Below are positions 13,539 through 26,950 of a stretch of 64,000 nt of DNA, piece after piece. The DNA comes from Plakobranchus ocellatus. Its lineage: Eukaryota; Mollusca; Gastropoda; Plakobranchidae. The stretch covers positions 187,577 through 251,576 of the forward strand of contig BLXT01008059.1 of the NCBI GenBank assembly GCA_019648995.1, given 5' to 3'. Numbering within the stretch: the first letter of the stretch is position 1; every line of letters begins with the position of its first letter. A program made the translations under genes and the position numbers. The notes below the pieces were generated by a model. It saw nothing but the letters and a program-made list of their open reading frames with translations, was not told where the DNA came from and made no database searches.

Positions 13539-16500
13539 AAGTCTGCATCCAAGAGTGTATTCTCATCTTCAAAGGCAAAAATAATAACGGTTTTTGAAAA
13601 GAGTTAGAAACCATATGATTCGACAGGTAAGGCTGAGAATGGTCATGCCAAGTCTNNNNNNNNNNNNNNNNNNNNNNNNNNNNNNNNNNNNNNNNNNNNN
13701 NNNNNNNNNNNNNNNNNNNNNNNNNNNNNNNNNNNNNNNNNNNNNNNNNNNNNNNNNNNNNNNNNNNNNNNNNNNNNNNNNNNNNNNNNNNNNNNNNNNN
13801 NNNNNNNNNNNNNNNCCAAGAGTGTATTCTCATCTTCAAAGGCAAAAATAATAACGGTTTTTAAAAAGAGTTAGAAACCATATGATTCGACAGGTAAGGC
13901 TGAGAATGGTCATGCCAGGTCTTGACTCCAGGCCAGCTAGACTATCAAGTCAATATCACCTCAAATGGAGATAATGCTAGAGCAGAGTACTTTCGTCACT
14001 TCTCAAGTCTTTGTAAAAAATAAAGTGTACAAGCCCACACTTAGCTCAGTAATAATCTACTTGTAGTAAAAAACACTTATGCCAAGAGCATCAGCGACAA
14101 TTTTACCATTTAAATTTTTTCTTTATAAGAAGCAAACAGTCACCTGTAAGATATTGAGTGGTGATTTAGACATTTTTTCTTCCTTTATTATATTTCAAAC
14201 ATTTCTTGAGAACTATTTATGTGTGGGTTTAATATTTTAAAGGAGGGTGAAAAGAAGGAAGAGAAGGAGGGTGTCGAGGAGGAAGTGGGAAAGAAGGAAA
14301 AGGATTAGAAAAGGAGGGAGGAGAAGAAAAAAAGAGGCAAAGAAGGAAACGAAGGAGGAGGAAAAGAACAAGGAAGAGAAGAAGAGGGAGGAGGAGAAGA
14401 AGGAAAAGAAGAGGAAAAAGGAGGAGGAGGAGGAAGAAAAACAATAAGGAAAAGAGGAAAAAGAAAAGGGCGAGGAGGAGGAGGAAGAGGAGAGAAAAGA
14501 GGAGGAGGTCGAGAAGGAGGAGGAGGGGAAGAAAGAGGAAGAGAAGGGGGCGTCAGAGGAGGAGAATGACAAAAATGGAGGGGGAGGAGCAGGAAAAAGA
14601 GAGGTAGGAGAAGGGGGAGTGGTCAGGAAAGGGGGAGGGGAAGAAGGAGGAAGAGAAGGTTTTAGAAAAATTAACTGAATTTCAAGAGCAGAAATGAATA
14701 TAGAATTCGTAACTTTCTTCCAGATCTAAAATAGGGAGAGAATCTGTCTAAATCAACTGATTTTAAATGACTTGAATAACAAGAGGATTTGTATGCAGTA
14801 AAAGAATAAAATGTGAACCGTCAATTAGTATTTGAAAGAAGTCTTCTCATCATTTCCGATTATGAAAGTATGTCTTTAACTTAATTATTAAAAAGTAAAC
14901 TGTGGCGTTTAACAAAAAATTACATGTCTTAAGTTTGTATATTGATCTATGTGCACTGTCTATGTCTACATCTCTATTACTCTTACCCTCCTCTAGCAGC
15001 CAGGCCAAAAATGAAGGACAAATAGCGGATCAGGATTGGATCATAATAATAAATACACATAATTTTATAAGAGCATATTAAAAAAATTGCAAATAGTCAG
15101 ATGTTTAATTTATCATCACAAAGCCTTACTGCATTGTTCAATAATTCAATTAAAATAAAATGGGAACACAGCTCTCAAGTTCATCTAAAACATTCCCTGA
15201 GGCAGAATTATTTCATGCTATGCCATGGTGATTTTTCTTCTTTTTTGTGCTACTATAAGATTATACTATACTATGGTAAAAAAGAGACATATATTGGAAT
15301 AAGAAAAATAGTACAATTTTAGAACAAAAAACACTTTTGGCTGCAAGACAGGTTGAGGAAAGGGATACTGCAAAATGAAAAAACTTACAGTGAAATAAAA
15401 TCTTACGAGGAGTATATTTTTTAAAAGGCATGATAGCAAGAGAATGAGTTATAAGATCTAAAGAGGGACAGAACATTAAAATTGTAAGCCAAAAGACTGG
15501 AAAAAGGCATTTAAACAATCCCAACAGGAAAGAAAGATTAAAAAATTAACAAAGTTTAAGGGGTCGAAGGAATTGTTTTAACCTCAAACTCACCTTGGGC
15601 TTAATATTATCAATCTCTGTGATAAGGTTAAAGGTAAGAGTATTGCCTGTGGCTGCACCCTGCCTCCTTCCAACTAAGACCAGCACAGCCTGGGCAGGGC
15701 GTAGGAATCGGCTCCTAAATTCCACAGACAATGGAAGAGTAGATTTGGGCGGGATCGTCACTGTGGAGCCTTTTGGCACAGAGAAGTCTCGAGCATCACG
15801 ACCAGCAATAAGAACATGGTAGACCAGGTTCTTAGGGCTGGTGTTTGTTACTTTAACCTGGGTATTTGGAAATGCAAGAGTGAAGGTTAAAGCAAGTTTG
15901 CCTTCAACACTACAACCTAGGGTTTTGTTGGTTTGATTTTTTTTTTAAGATCGTCTTCACATTCTGTTTTGTCTCAGTTTCGACTTTATATATGACAAAC
16001 AATGAGAGAGATACACACACAAGCAAGTTGTCTTAAACACAACAGACCCCCTGTGTAGCACACTCAGAAATAGGTGCCGCTAGAGTGTGAGTGCTAGGCT
16101 GGCATGGCTTGCTCACTGTTAAAAAAATGAAGTGTGGTAGAAAGGGTTTGGCTGATTTATGATGTGCATTGAAAAATACCTGCCACGGCATTGTTGAAAA
16201 AGATTTTTCAAATCATACAGTTTTTGACTATTTAATAGTTCGTTGCTTTTATTGTGTGATTTGCTTCTATTTAAAAATCATGATTAAATTTTCCTTTATA
16301 CATATAAAGAGGAAACAGGTTGTACAATTATCATGGCCTGTTCTAACTGGCTCTCCGCAAGGCTTGCCTGCATTTTATAGCATTACTTTTCAGTAACAAA
16401 TTATATTATTGTCTATTTTAGAATGTAATCTAATGAGCACAAAATATAGGTCCATTTTTAGATTCTCAGATTTAAAAAAATACATATACTTCGCCCAGTC

Positions 16501-19500
16501 AATACACCACCATCCTCCTTGTTCTCAAGGCTAGGCCTACACTCAAGTTTGTGTCATTGACTTGCACTACAGAACCTATCCACAAATTAAATTATAAAAT
16601 GTCTCCTAAGTTTTCAAGTGATAAAGTATCCGTTTGTTTATAACAGTATTACATTATAAATTTTACTTAACATTTATAAAGCATCATCAAGACAATGAAT
16701 CGGGGCAAAATCTGCCTCTTTCTCCTCATCATTCCTTCTCATAAGGCCCCACATCACATCAATTATATCATGCCTAAGGGGAAGAAACTTGCAAAATTTT
16801 TCTAGGATTTCATAGGTGGATAATTAAATAGATTACACAATAATCTAGGAGATAGGCATGTGAATGATAAAAATGAACTTTGACCAAAGCAAGTCTAATG
16901 TCAAAGCCAATATATTGACTCCCTTGGAACAGAAGTTGGTTTAGGGTATTTTAAAAATGGCTTTTCATCCTGTTTTATCTCAATTTCACCTCTATATTTG
17001 GAAAAAACCTAAGAGAAAAAAGTTGTACATGAGCCAAAAACTTTGTCAAAATCATGGCACAGTTAAAATATTTTCCTTTCATGTGTGTATGAGTGTTGTT
17101 TTTTCTGCTGTTGCACCTATATTTTTGTTACACTAATATTCTGAAAAACAAAAAACACAATTTTTAGATTATATATATCTGCTGAGAAAGAAAACAATAA
17201 AAACATTCAAATGCTACATACCTGTCGAGTCACAGTGCTATGTAAAGAGCCTGTAAACTCCATTGTGGCTTTAGGTAGGTACTGAGGCAGGCGTTGATAG
17301 AGATGGACAGCAAGAAGTAGCAGAGGAATTGGGTTTGGATCTGTGATGTCGATGGCCTGAAGAAAATAAGAAGTTTTAGCTGTAAAACTGCAGAGAGCAT
17401 AAAAAGAGCTCTTAAAAAACTATGGTATATGAGATAGATACATAAAGAGAGAGAGGGAGAGGGGAAGAGAAGAGTCGGAAAGACAAACAGATAGAAGTAC
17501 AAGCAGAAGGGCAGACAGGCAGAAACCTATATAATGACAGAGGTAGTGATAGAGTGAGAATATGAACTCTATAGATATGGAGAAAGCAAAGGAACAAAGA
17601 CAGAAGGAAAATTTAAAATTTTACCAAGGACAAACTGTTCTGGGTTTTGAATAAAAAATAATAATTTGACAATGCCTCTTTAAAGAAAATCAAATTGCAC
17701 AATGTGAAAGAGAAAAAAGCATGCATTGTGAACATCTTGATTTATAGGAGCATCGCTACTAAAAATGTGGTGATTTACCATGATATATTACATATCACAT
17801 TCAGTAAAGAAAGATGATTTCAGGCTTATTGTTACAAAATTCATATATATATATTTATATATATAAACAGGCAAAGGCAAAGTAGACAAAAAGTGGCTTC
17901 AGCAAGCTTTAACAATTTTTTAGAGAAAAAGAAAGAGCCTCCTTGTGCAAACATAGTTAAGTTGTAATCCATTTATATAAAATATGTTATTTGTGGAAAC
18001 CCCTACATTATACTATAAAGCAAAATATTTTAAAAAGTATGAGGATGCTGAAAAAAGCTGGGGTTTTTTTGTTGTTGTGGTTTTAACATTTCTAATGGTC
18101 AACCATTAGAGACCTGAAAACATTTTTTTTCAATACCTCTAGCCAATTTCATCTCATTACCTTTATACCTACATTGAGAAATTGCTAGTAAATGACTAGT
18201 TTTGCTTGATAAGGTCATATATTAGTTTTGCAAGCAGCAAAAACAATGAATGAATTTGCTTCACAATGTGTCAATTATCTTTTCTTTTACTTGTCATTGT
18301 GTCCTTGTTGTTGCTGTTTTTGTTTGTTTTTATTTTAAACACATCCGATTTTTACTACCCTTTTTGGCTATGTATATGTGATAGTTTTTGAAACAGCGTT
18401 GCCATATTATAGTGACAAAAATATGACACCATTGCCTTAAAATGATAAAAAATGACTTTGTATACAGACATATATCAATGTATGTCTAGACTAAAGACAT
18501 TTGATAGTACAAGAGATATATAGAGATAGGTTATAGAAAGACAGATAATATAATAGAAAGTTTTGTGCAAGGATGAATACTAAGATGTATTACTTGTAAA
18601 ATTTTGATCACAATATGCCTCCAATGTCTTATCTTTATTGAGAAGAATTGCATCTACCATGTACATTTTTTTTCAAATATTTACCTTATAACTTGTGATT
18701 ACAATAAAATCTATGAAACATGTGCAATGTGAATGTGGATAAAAACATGATATTCAGAGGTTTTATGCTACTCACATATAATATAGTTGCATGGATTTAA
18801 GAATTGAAATGAAAATCAAATGTTGGTGAAAGGATGATATCAATAATTAAAAGAAAAGGCCCACCCACATAAACCAATAAATTTGTCCCCACAGATTTTT
18901 GTAAAGCAAAATATTTTAATATGGCTCAAAAGTTTGAAATAAAACTTTTTAGCACATTACAAAGCCTTAAACAATTTGAACCCACTGCCTCAAACTATGT
19001 ACACTTGTTTTGCTTTATATTTCTGATGGATGATGCTTACCAAACAACTCATCTTTGTGTCTCTAAAATGTTGCTAAATGTAAGGAAATAAGTTATAGAT
19101 TAAAAACAAATATCAAAAGACTTTAAAATATTTTGTTTTGTTTTGTAGTGGCATTTTTTACATCTTCAAATTCTTTTTTTTTTTTTATTTTAGACAACTG
19201 TCCCAAAACCCAGATCAAATGACAGTTTTGATAACATTTTTTTTCTCTATTTTCGTAACATCTTGAATAGATACTGTAAATACTTATGGCTATGCAGGAA
19301 TTCAATGTTGTCCTCTTTAGCTTTAGTAAGCACAAAATACACAGAAAGGGATTTGAGTTTTCATTGTTTCTTGCAAAATCTTAAAAACGCAGCTTCTGAC
19401 TCACTTTAAAAAATTGCACCATAAAATTATATAGGTATTCTTTAAATTACAAAAATAGTTTTTTGTTTTTTTAAGCATTTTTCTAAGCATTTTGGATAGG

Positions 19501-21951
19501 TTTAAAGAAACTTCCATTTATCTAGAACAAAACATGAGATTTCTTTTTAAATTCCTAATATAATATAACCGAGTTTCTTATCTTTTCCAGTCTACAACAT
19601 AAAACATAAGATTACCTAAGATGCAGCTCACTGAACAATAAACATTTAAGTAATTACCTGAATGTCATAGTCTAAGCCTGAATACTTCATGGCATTTACC
19701 ACTTTGAGAGCATTATGTAGGCATTGCTCGGCTGTAGCAGGATGGGTGTACATGCCCTCCAAATGGCTCTTGATCTGTAAAAGAAAATTTCAATAATTGT
19801 GTTGAGTGGTCTTCTTGTACAATTCTGAGTTTGGTCTTTGGCATACTACAAGAGTTTGGTTATCAATGATAAAGAATTAATTTAACTGATTTCATTTTGT
19901 ATGAATGGTAGTTCTCCTTAATGAAAATATATGGTAAGTTTTGCAGTGAAAATTTTTGTTTAGTTTTTTGCTTCAGAAGCAAATATAGAAAGCCGATATT
20001 GACTTTTGAGGAGTGTGACTTTTTGATGTATATCAATCATAAAATATATTAAAATCAAAACTATATCTTTGTAACTGTTGAGAAGCATTCAACTTTTTCC
20101 TTCGGGAAAAATTTCAAGCTGGTGATATTTCCTTTTAAGTTAAAAGTTATATGATATGTCTGCTAAGGGCAAAAAATTATGTTTTGAGTTTTAAACGTCT
20201 AAAAGTTTTGTCTTTTCTTGCAAGAAATGCAAAGAAATAATAAGTTCGAATTTCAGGGTTTAAGGCATAAATTGTTCTACAAACATGTTTATTGCTTATG
20301 TGTTATATTTTTTTAAATTTTAAGACATATGAATTAAAAGAAAAAAATTTGTGATAAATTAATGTGACCTGTTTATTCAAAATGAGCTGTTTGTTTGTGG
20401 TTGTTTAATGGGAAGTAAAGCAAGATATTAAAACGCATTTGAATACATCAATGCATCTTTTTGCGAAACAAATGGTCATCATCTAAATACCTGCAAATTT
20501 CACATTTCAAAAATATCTTCAATCAATTTTATTTGTTTTGCTTTATACCTTTTTATGCAGTTGCTTGCAAAACTAATTTCCCTTGGGTGGGTTACAAACT
20601 ATGTGTAAAAAAAAAAAACCTTTTAAAAAATACAAACAATGTTTTATTCTCAAAATGCTGTTTAGTTTGTACATCATCATCTTACCAAGAAAGGCATATG
20701 AGCTCCAAGGAGAGAAGCAATCACTAGACCATCCATGAGATCATAGTCAAAGTTGACAATCCAGCGAGAAGGTGGGATTCCTTCTGAAAAAAAGCAGGAA
20801 ATAGTTTTTTAAGCTTTCAATTAATCTCTCTGCATTATCAAGCTTCATATTATTTCAATAAACCTATCTGCTCCACTATTTGATTATGATCATGAAAAAA
20901 TGACTAGGATTCTGAAATTAATTTGCAATATTGTACAAATTTCATTGCCTACTTCTGTGTCTTCTTAAACAATTAAAGTAACTCATGTTAGATCAATTAT
21001 AGTTTTCTTGGTTAAGGATTCATAATTTCAAAAATGAGGTGAATCATGAAAAGGTCAGAGGGACAAGATATCCAGATGGATACAGGTGGATGTATAGAGG
21101 GTGAGAAAGGTATTCACAGCCCAGCAGTAGCCAAAGGATAGGCAGAATGTTCATAGATTTAATACTGATGAACTGCTCTTCATTGGGCTATAGCAGAGCT
21201 ACACAAGATCCAGATGTGTTGCGACATGCATCTTGCATTCACAAACAAAACACTTGATGGCCATAATGATTTAAAATCATAATGTTAAAGTTTAGATAAT
21301 TCTTTTTTTGTAAATTTGACAAAATCTTTCATTTTAGCATTATACCATTATTTCAATAACTGAACTGCTAACCTTTAGGGCATTCCTTCCAGATCTCATT
21401 CCTGTAGTTTTCATAGTGATAGTTCATCCAGGCAAGCAGAATACGTTCACCCACACAATAGATATTACTAGACAGTGGGTCAGGATTCACAGCTGGCATT
21501 ACTATATCTTGTTCTGGGTTGGACAACGCCTTGAGAGTCTTGGGAGTAACTTTAGCTAAAACAAGAACCTGTTGTTTTGAGGAAAGATAAGAAGGGGGTA
21601 TGTATTGGTGGAAGGATAATAGCTAAAAAAAAGATGTTTCAGGTAGGATAAAAGTTTTGGCAATCACAAATTCATTTGTTTCTTTTTTTAAATACTTAAT
21701 AATCACTTTTCATAAAAAGCAGCATCCACCTGAAGAGAAAATCCTTTGGCATCATTCTTTAATTTTGCATTTAGAGCTTGTTCATTTTTTATTGTAAGAT
21801 AACAGCAAGAAAGTTAGTTGAAGTGATATAAAAAATCAGCAACAGCAGCAGAAACCAGAAGCTCAGCATGCTCTTTTTGTACATTATTTCACAACTGGTA
21901 TCAATGTTACTCACTGATTTACATAAGTATTTAATGCTTACATTTTTTATG

Positions 21952-22032
<81 letters not shown>

Positions 22033-25000
22033 TTCTACCTCTCCATATCCTACAAAAACTGATCTTCTTCTATTATGTATAGCCTATTTCACCTTGAGAA
22101 TCTGCAACAGCACATCAGTCCACATGCGCTTGGAGATGGCTTCAAAGACTTCCTCCTCAACATCATCATCAATGCGAATCTTGTCTGCCTCCTGCTTCTT
22201 TCCCTGCTGGGCAAGCTCTAGCTTCACTGATCTCTGAAGCTGTCGCCAGAGTACAAAATCACCAGGTGCCATCAAATACTCTGGCTGGATGGCAGAGACA
22301 CATGCTCCTTGGCATCTAATGGGAAAAAGGGTAAAGAAAACCATGCAAACTTTCTGAGTCTCTATGGAGAAAATGGAGAGAATAACTATAGGGAATGTGA
22401 TTAAAGGGAAAAAAATGAGTGCTCTTTACAGGATCCCAGGCACTTAACATCCAAAAGGTTCAGGCAGTCTTAGTTAATTGAATAACTTCTTAATCTAAAA
22501 GATTCTTTTATTTTTAATTCTTATATAAAATTGCTTATGTACCAGCTTGTGATATAAAATATCACAACTAATGTTGTCTTCAACATCTGTGTTTTTTGTT
22601 AAAACTGGAGAGTAAAAGGAAAAGAAATAGTCCAGAATAAAAGTTTCTCTCGCTAAAAATCACACTCTATGCAGAGTTAATTGTGACATCAAATTTCCGA
22701 AAGAGAAGTGTTCCTGTTGCTGCTGTTGTTCCTCCTCCTCCTCCACCTTCTCCTCTTCCTCCTCTCTACCAAATTCTCCTTTCCCTCTTCCTCCTTCTCC
22801 TTCTACTCCTACTCCTCCTCCCCTCATGCTTCTTCTCCTCCTTCTCCTCTTCCTTCTCTCTCTCAACTTCTCCTTTTCCTCCTCCTCCTCCTCCTCTTCC
22901 TTCTCTCTCTCAACTTCTTTTCCTCCTCCCTCTTTCTTCTGCTACTCCTCCTCTCCTCCTCCTTCTCTCTCCTGTTACTCCTTTTCCTCCTCCTCCACCT
23001 CTTCCTTCTCCTCATCCTCCTCAACATTTTTCAGCTCCTCTTTCCATCATTTATAATTTTGTCCTTACCAATTAGCATTCACATTTCTTAATAAAGTCAA
23101 GGTTTTATTCAAAGCTGTACTTATGAATTTTTAAAAGTTCATGAAATAAGGTATCAAAAATGTCAGACAAAGAAATTAAGCAAATATAAATATTTATCAA
23201 TAATTTGTTCTTCTTCCCACCTAAGGAAGGTGAGCAGAGTGCAATGCTGCCAATAAATCTGCTTGACTCTTTCCACAGGATCAGCAGGCAGTGGAGAGTT
23301 AATAGGAATCCCCGGAACAGAACGGCCACTCAGGAAATTGATCATGTCATAAATTGTCTTGGCTAGTTTGTTGAAGCCTGTCTTGATTTTCTGGCGCTGG
23401 TTGCCTTTAAACTGTGTTTTAGAGCCAGCAGCGTTCATAGAGGTTTTGCTCTCAGAGTCTTCCTTGGTTTTGGCGGGTTCAGCAGCTGTTTTCTTGCTAA
23501 TTGCTCTATCATAAAGAAAAAGAAAATAGTTATGGTGATTATTGTGAACGAGGATAAGAGGGATTTGAAAGAGTAAAAAAAGTTGTGTGTGTGTGTGTAT
23601 GTATGTGTGGAGGGAGGACAGGGGTTTGGTATTGATACATGCTTTGGCAATGGAGTATCAAATTTTGTCTTCATTTTTCAACAAATAAACACCCAAAGTC
23701 AGTCATACTCATTTTTGGATCAGGAACTTATTTGCAATTTTTTTTTTCTTCGCTTGACTCATATATAGGCAAATTTCGCCACCACTTAGTGCAAAAAATA
23801 TAAAATTGATGCTTTGGAGTGGAATTTCCAGCATTTTTATAACAATCTAGTTTAACTAACAAAACAATTCAAAATCAGTTTCCTCCAAACCACTTTGACA
23901 ACATATATAGTTACTTTTACTTCCATTCTTAGGTCCTTTGGAAAAACATTTGTAAAAATTGCAGGTGCCTAGCTTCATATTCCAGATATCTTAAACAGTG
24001 ATTTTTCAGCGGAAATAATAAGAAATAGCTCAAAATATGATTTTCCAAAATGTGTGGAGAAAAATTGCCACGTATCAGTTTCTGTGTTTCAGTCTATCCA
24101 ATATTAAATAATTTCTGTCTTTTCATTCTTTTCATGCTTGTGCTAGCGGTAGCCTCAAACTTGTGGTAAAGGAGGCTCCTGCAGGTTTCTAGACAAAAAC
24201 CACTATGCACTGCACCACTTTAGGGCTTCAAGGTGCCACCTCTTTCAACCCCAGCCTTTGAAAGGTCATCAAAAGTAAACACCAACTTAAATTAAATGAA
24301 ACAAAAAGTAAAACAAACATAATAAATTAAAACTTTTCACTTTTATTATGGCTACATTTTCTATTACTAATTCTACTGTATCAACTGTATCATAAGGAGC
24401 TTAACAATTAATTTATATTTTGTATAAATAATAACTAATTTCTTTGTTTTAAAGGGCATTGTGCTTACATTTTTCTACATTTCGCAGACAGTAAGAAAAT
24501 AGAGAATAAATTCTAACCTCAAATTTTTAAACCAGGTTTTACTCCTTGCCATATATCAAGACTGTATTTAACTGAAATTTTGTTCCTTGTTCTTGTTATG
24601 AAGTAGATTTATGTCTTTTTTTTTGTAGAAGAAACAGCAACATACAAAAAAAAATTATTTCGTTCTTTTTTTGTGGGTGAATGTTTCACAACTATATCTA
24701 GTCAGCCTAGATTATCTTCCAAAGCATTGCTTATTTTAAATCTTTTTTGGATAAAGGAATCTACTAAAAAAAACATCAAAAGCACTTATATATGATGTTA
24801 CAAAAGGCTTGCTTACTGTCTAAAGGTCTCTGGTATCAGGACTGGATATGCACCACCTGGCCATCCCTGAGCTGAGAACCATCTTTGACAGGCCATCAGC
24901 ACCTCCAGGTGGAACATGCCCTCCTCAGAGTCCTCATCAGGAAAGATAGCAGAACCAGCTGATCGAGCAGCATTCTCAAGGGTATTACGTTGCCCAGTAG

Positions 25001-26640
25001 CAAAGTCTGATGCTGTTGGAGGTTTGTTCATGGCACCATCACGGGGACCTGGTGATGCTGAGCCTGAGGAATCTGATCACAAAAAGGTGAAGGAATCATT
25101 TAGAAAAAGAGGACAACAATAATGGTATGCAATGGACATAATAGGGATGGAAATTTCAGGAAAGTTACCCTTTTTTTATTTTTTTCTAGTTCTTTGTTGT
25201 TAGGCAAAAAAAAAAAAAATAAATAAAAAACACATTTTAGGTATTCATCTTAGTATATTCCCTCTAGAGTCTTCTATTTAGGTACTGTTTATTCATTATG
25301 ATATTGGAAACATCTTGATTTAGCTTTAGGGGTATTTTTTATAGAATTAGATTCATAAAGTTAAAAAAAAAGGATTAAAAGCTGAATGACATACAACAAA
25401 GGGATATTACTTTAAAGTTTTGCTCTAATCTCGATCCCAATAAATTCTAATATATATATATATATACTATGGTTGTGTTTACGCTACAAAATTTCTCCAT
25501 TACAAAAATTTGTATCCAAGAGAAAAGAGAAAATGTAATAGAAATTGAAGTTAAATACAACCATGCAATCAAAACTCTCATGTCAATAGTTTCAGAGGAA
25601 AGACTGGAAATAAGATGGAATTTGAAGGATAAAAAAAAGACAAAAGGCATTTTGATTTCACCTTTTCTCATTGATTTTTTTTATATCCACAGACCAGGAG
25701 CTATAAAAATAAATATTGGATGCCAGTTTATGTTTTTCTAAAATAATAAATAATATGAAATAACTGACCCGAAAGAGAGTTGGAGCTCTCATAGCTGGAT
25801 GAGGAGATCTGGAAATTTGAACTGGTGGCACTAGTGCTAGGACGACTTGCAATGTTTGCTGGTGATGTACATGGAACAAATACAGCTTCACCTGATCCAC
25901 CAGATGTGTTGCTTCTGGGAGCTGACTTCTCAGCAGGTAGCTTTCTGCCCTTAGGAGACGAGCCCTAAATAGAAAGAAAGGTGAAACAACCATGGTGATG
26001 ATGACGATGATGAGAATATCATGGCGATCATAAAAATGGAACATAGTGATGATATTTGCTAAAATAAAGGCATGGGTAATAAACTACTCTGTGCACAGAA
26101 ATAGCAAGATCAAGACTATTCTGAAGGTAATAAACACAAGAGGAAAAAATGGGCACTTACTATCAGCAATAGAGAATAGGAGGGAATAATATATAAAGTG
26201 AATTGCCTAAGTCCACTAAATATGTTTGAATTGTCAATTCACTGAGTTAAAGCACAAAAATATTGTCTGAAAAGCTGCAAATAATGTGAGATATTAGATT
26301 TTATTTGCCATGACTAGATTTCAAGTTCATAGGCTATACTGCACTAAACTGGCCTCACCTGTTCACACACAATTTGATGGTCACCACGGTGCAGGGCCAG
26401 AAATGGGTAACAGGTCAAGAGGCAGTTGTCTGCAGTGGCAGTGACCTGCATGGAGAAACTATGGGAAAGGAACGAAAAAAATGATGTAATTTAGTAATCC
26501 TTTAGTGGCGATCAGATTTTATAACAGAGCACAAGATGAGCATAAAATCTCTATTTAGAAACAGATATAGGATATCCAGAGCTTTTACATACATACATAC
26601 ATCTCCCTCTCTCTCTCTCTTTCTCCCACTCTGTCTCTGT

Positions 26641-26687
<47 letters not shown>

Positions 26688-26807
26688 GACCTAGCCCTCT
26701 ATCTCTCTCCCTCCCTTACTCATCTTTGTCTGTTTCTCTCTACTGATCCCACTCTTTTTCTCTCTCCATCACTCATTCTTTGTCTCCGTTTCCCTCTACC
26801 AATCCCA

Positions 26808-26840
<33 letters not shown>

Positions 26841-26914
26841 CTCCCCTTGCTCACTCTTTGTCTGTTTCTCTGTCTGTTTATCTATCCCACTGTCTCTCTG
26901 TCTCCTGCTCTCTC

Positions 26915-26950
<36 letters not shown>

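Larger units (their letters stand above)
12716..15593. other. CFAP47 intron 39
   Basis: Contains the (GT)(GA) microsatellite, gap-flanking repeat and polypurine tract listed separately; otherwise AT-rich with no gene seen. Confidence 0.6.

Noticed and set aside
14229-14572. Long Ser/Phe-, Leu- and Lys/Glu-rich reading frames on both strands
   Set aside because: They are translations of the polypurine tract; no splice or start context and no protein-like composition.
16060-16110. tRNA-like stretch gccgctagagtgtgagtgc
   Set aside because: No convincing B box or second copy in the window.
22660-23091. Leu/Ser/Pro-rich frames up to 130 codons
   Set aside because: Products of the TCC-rich tract in intron 33, present in all frames and strands.
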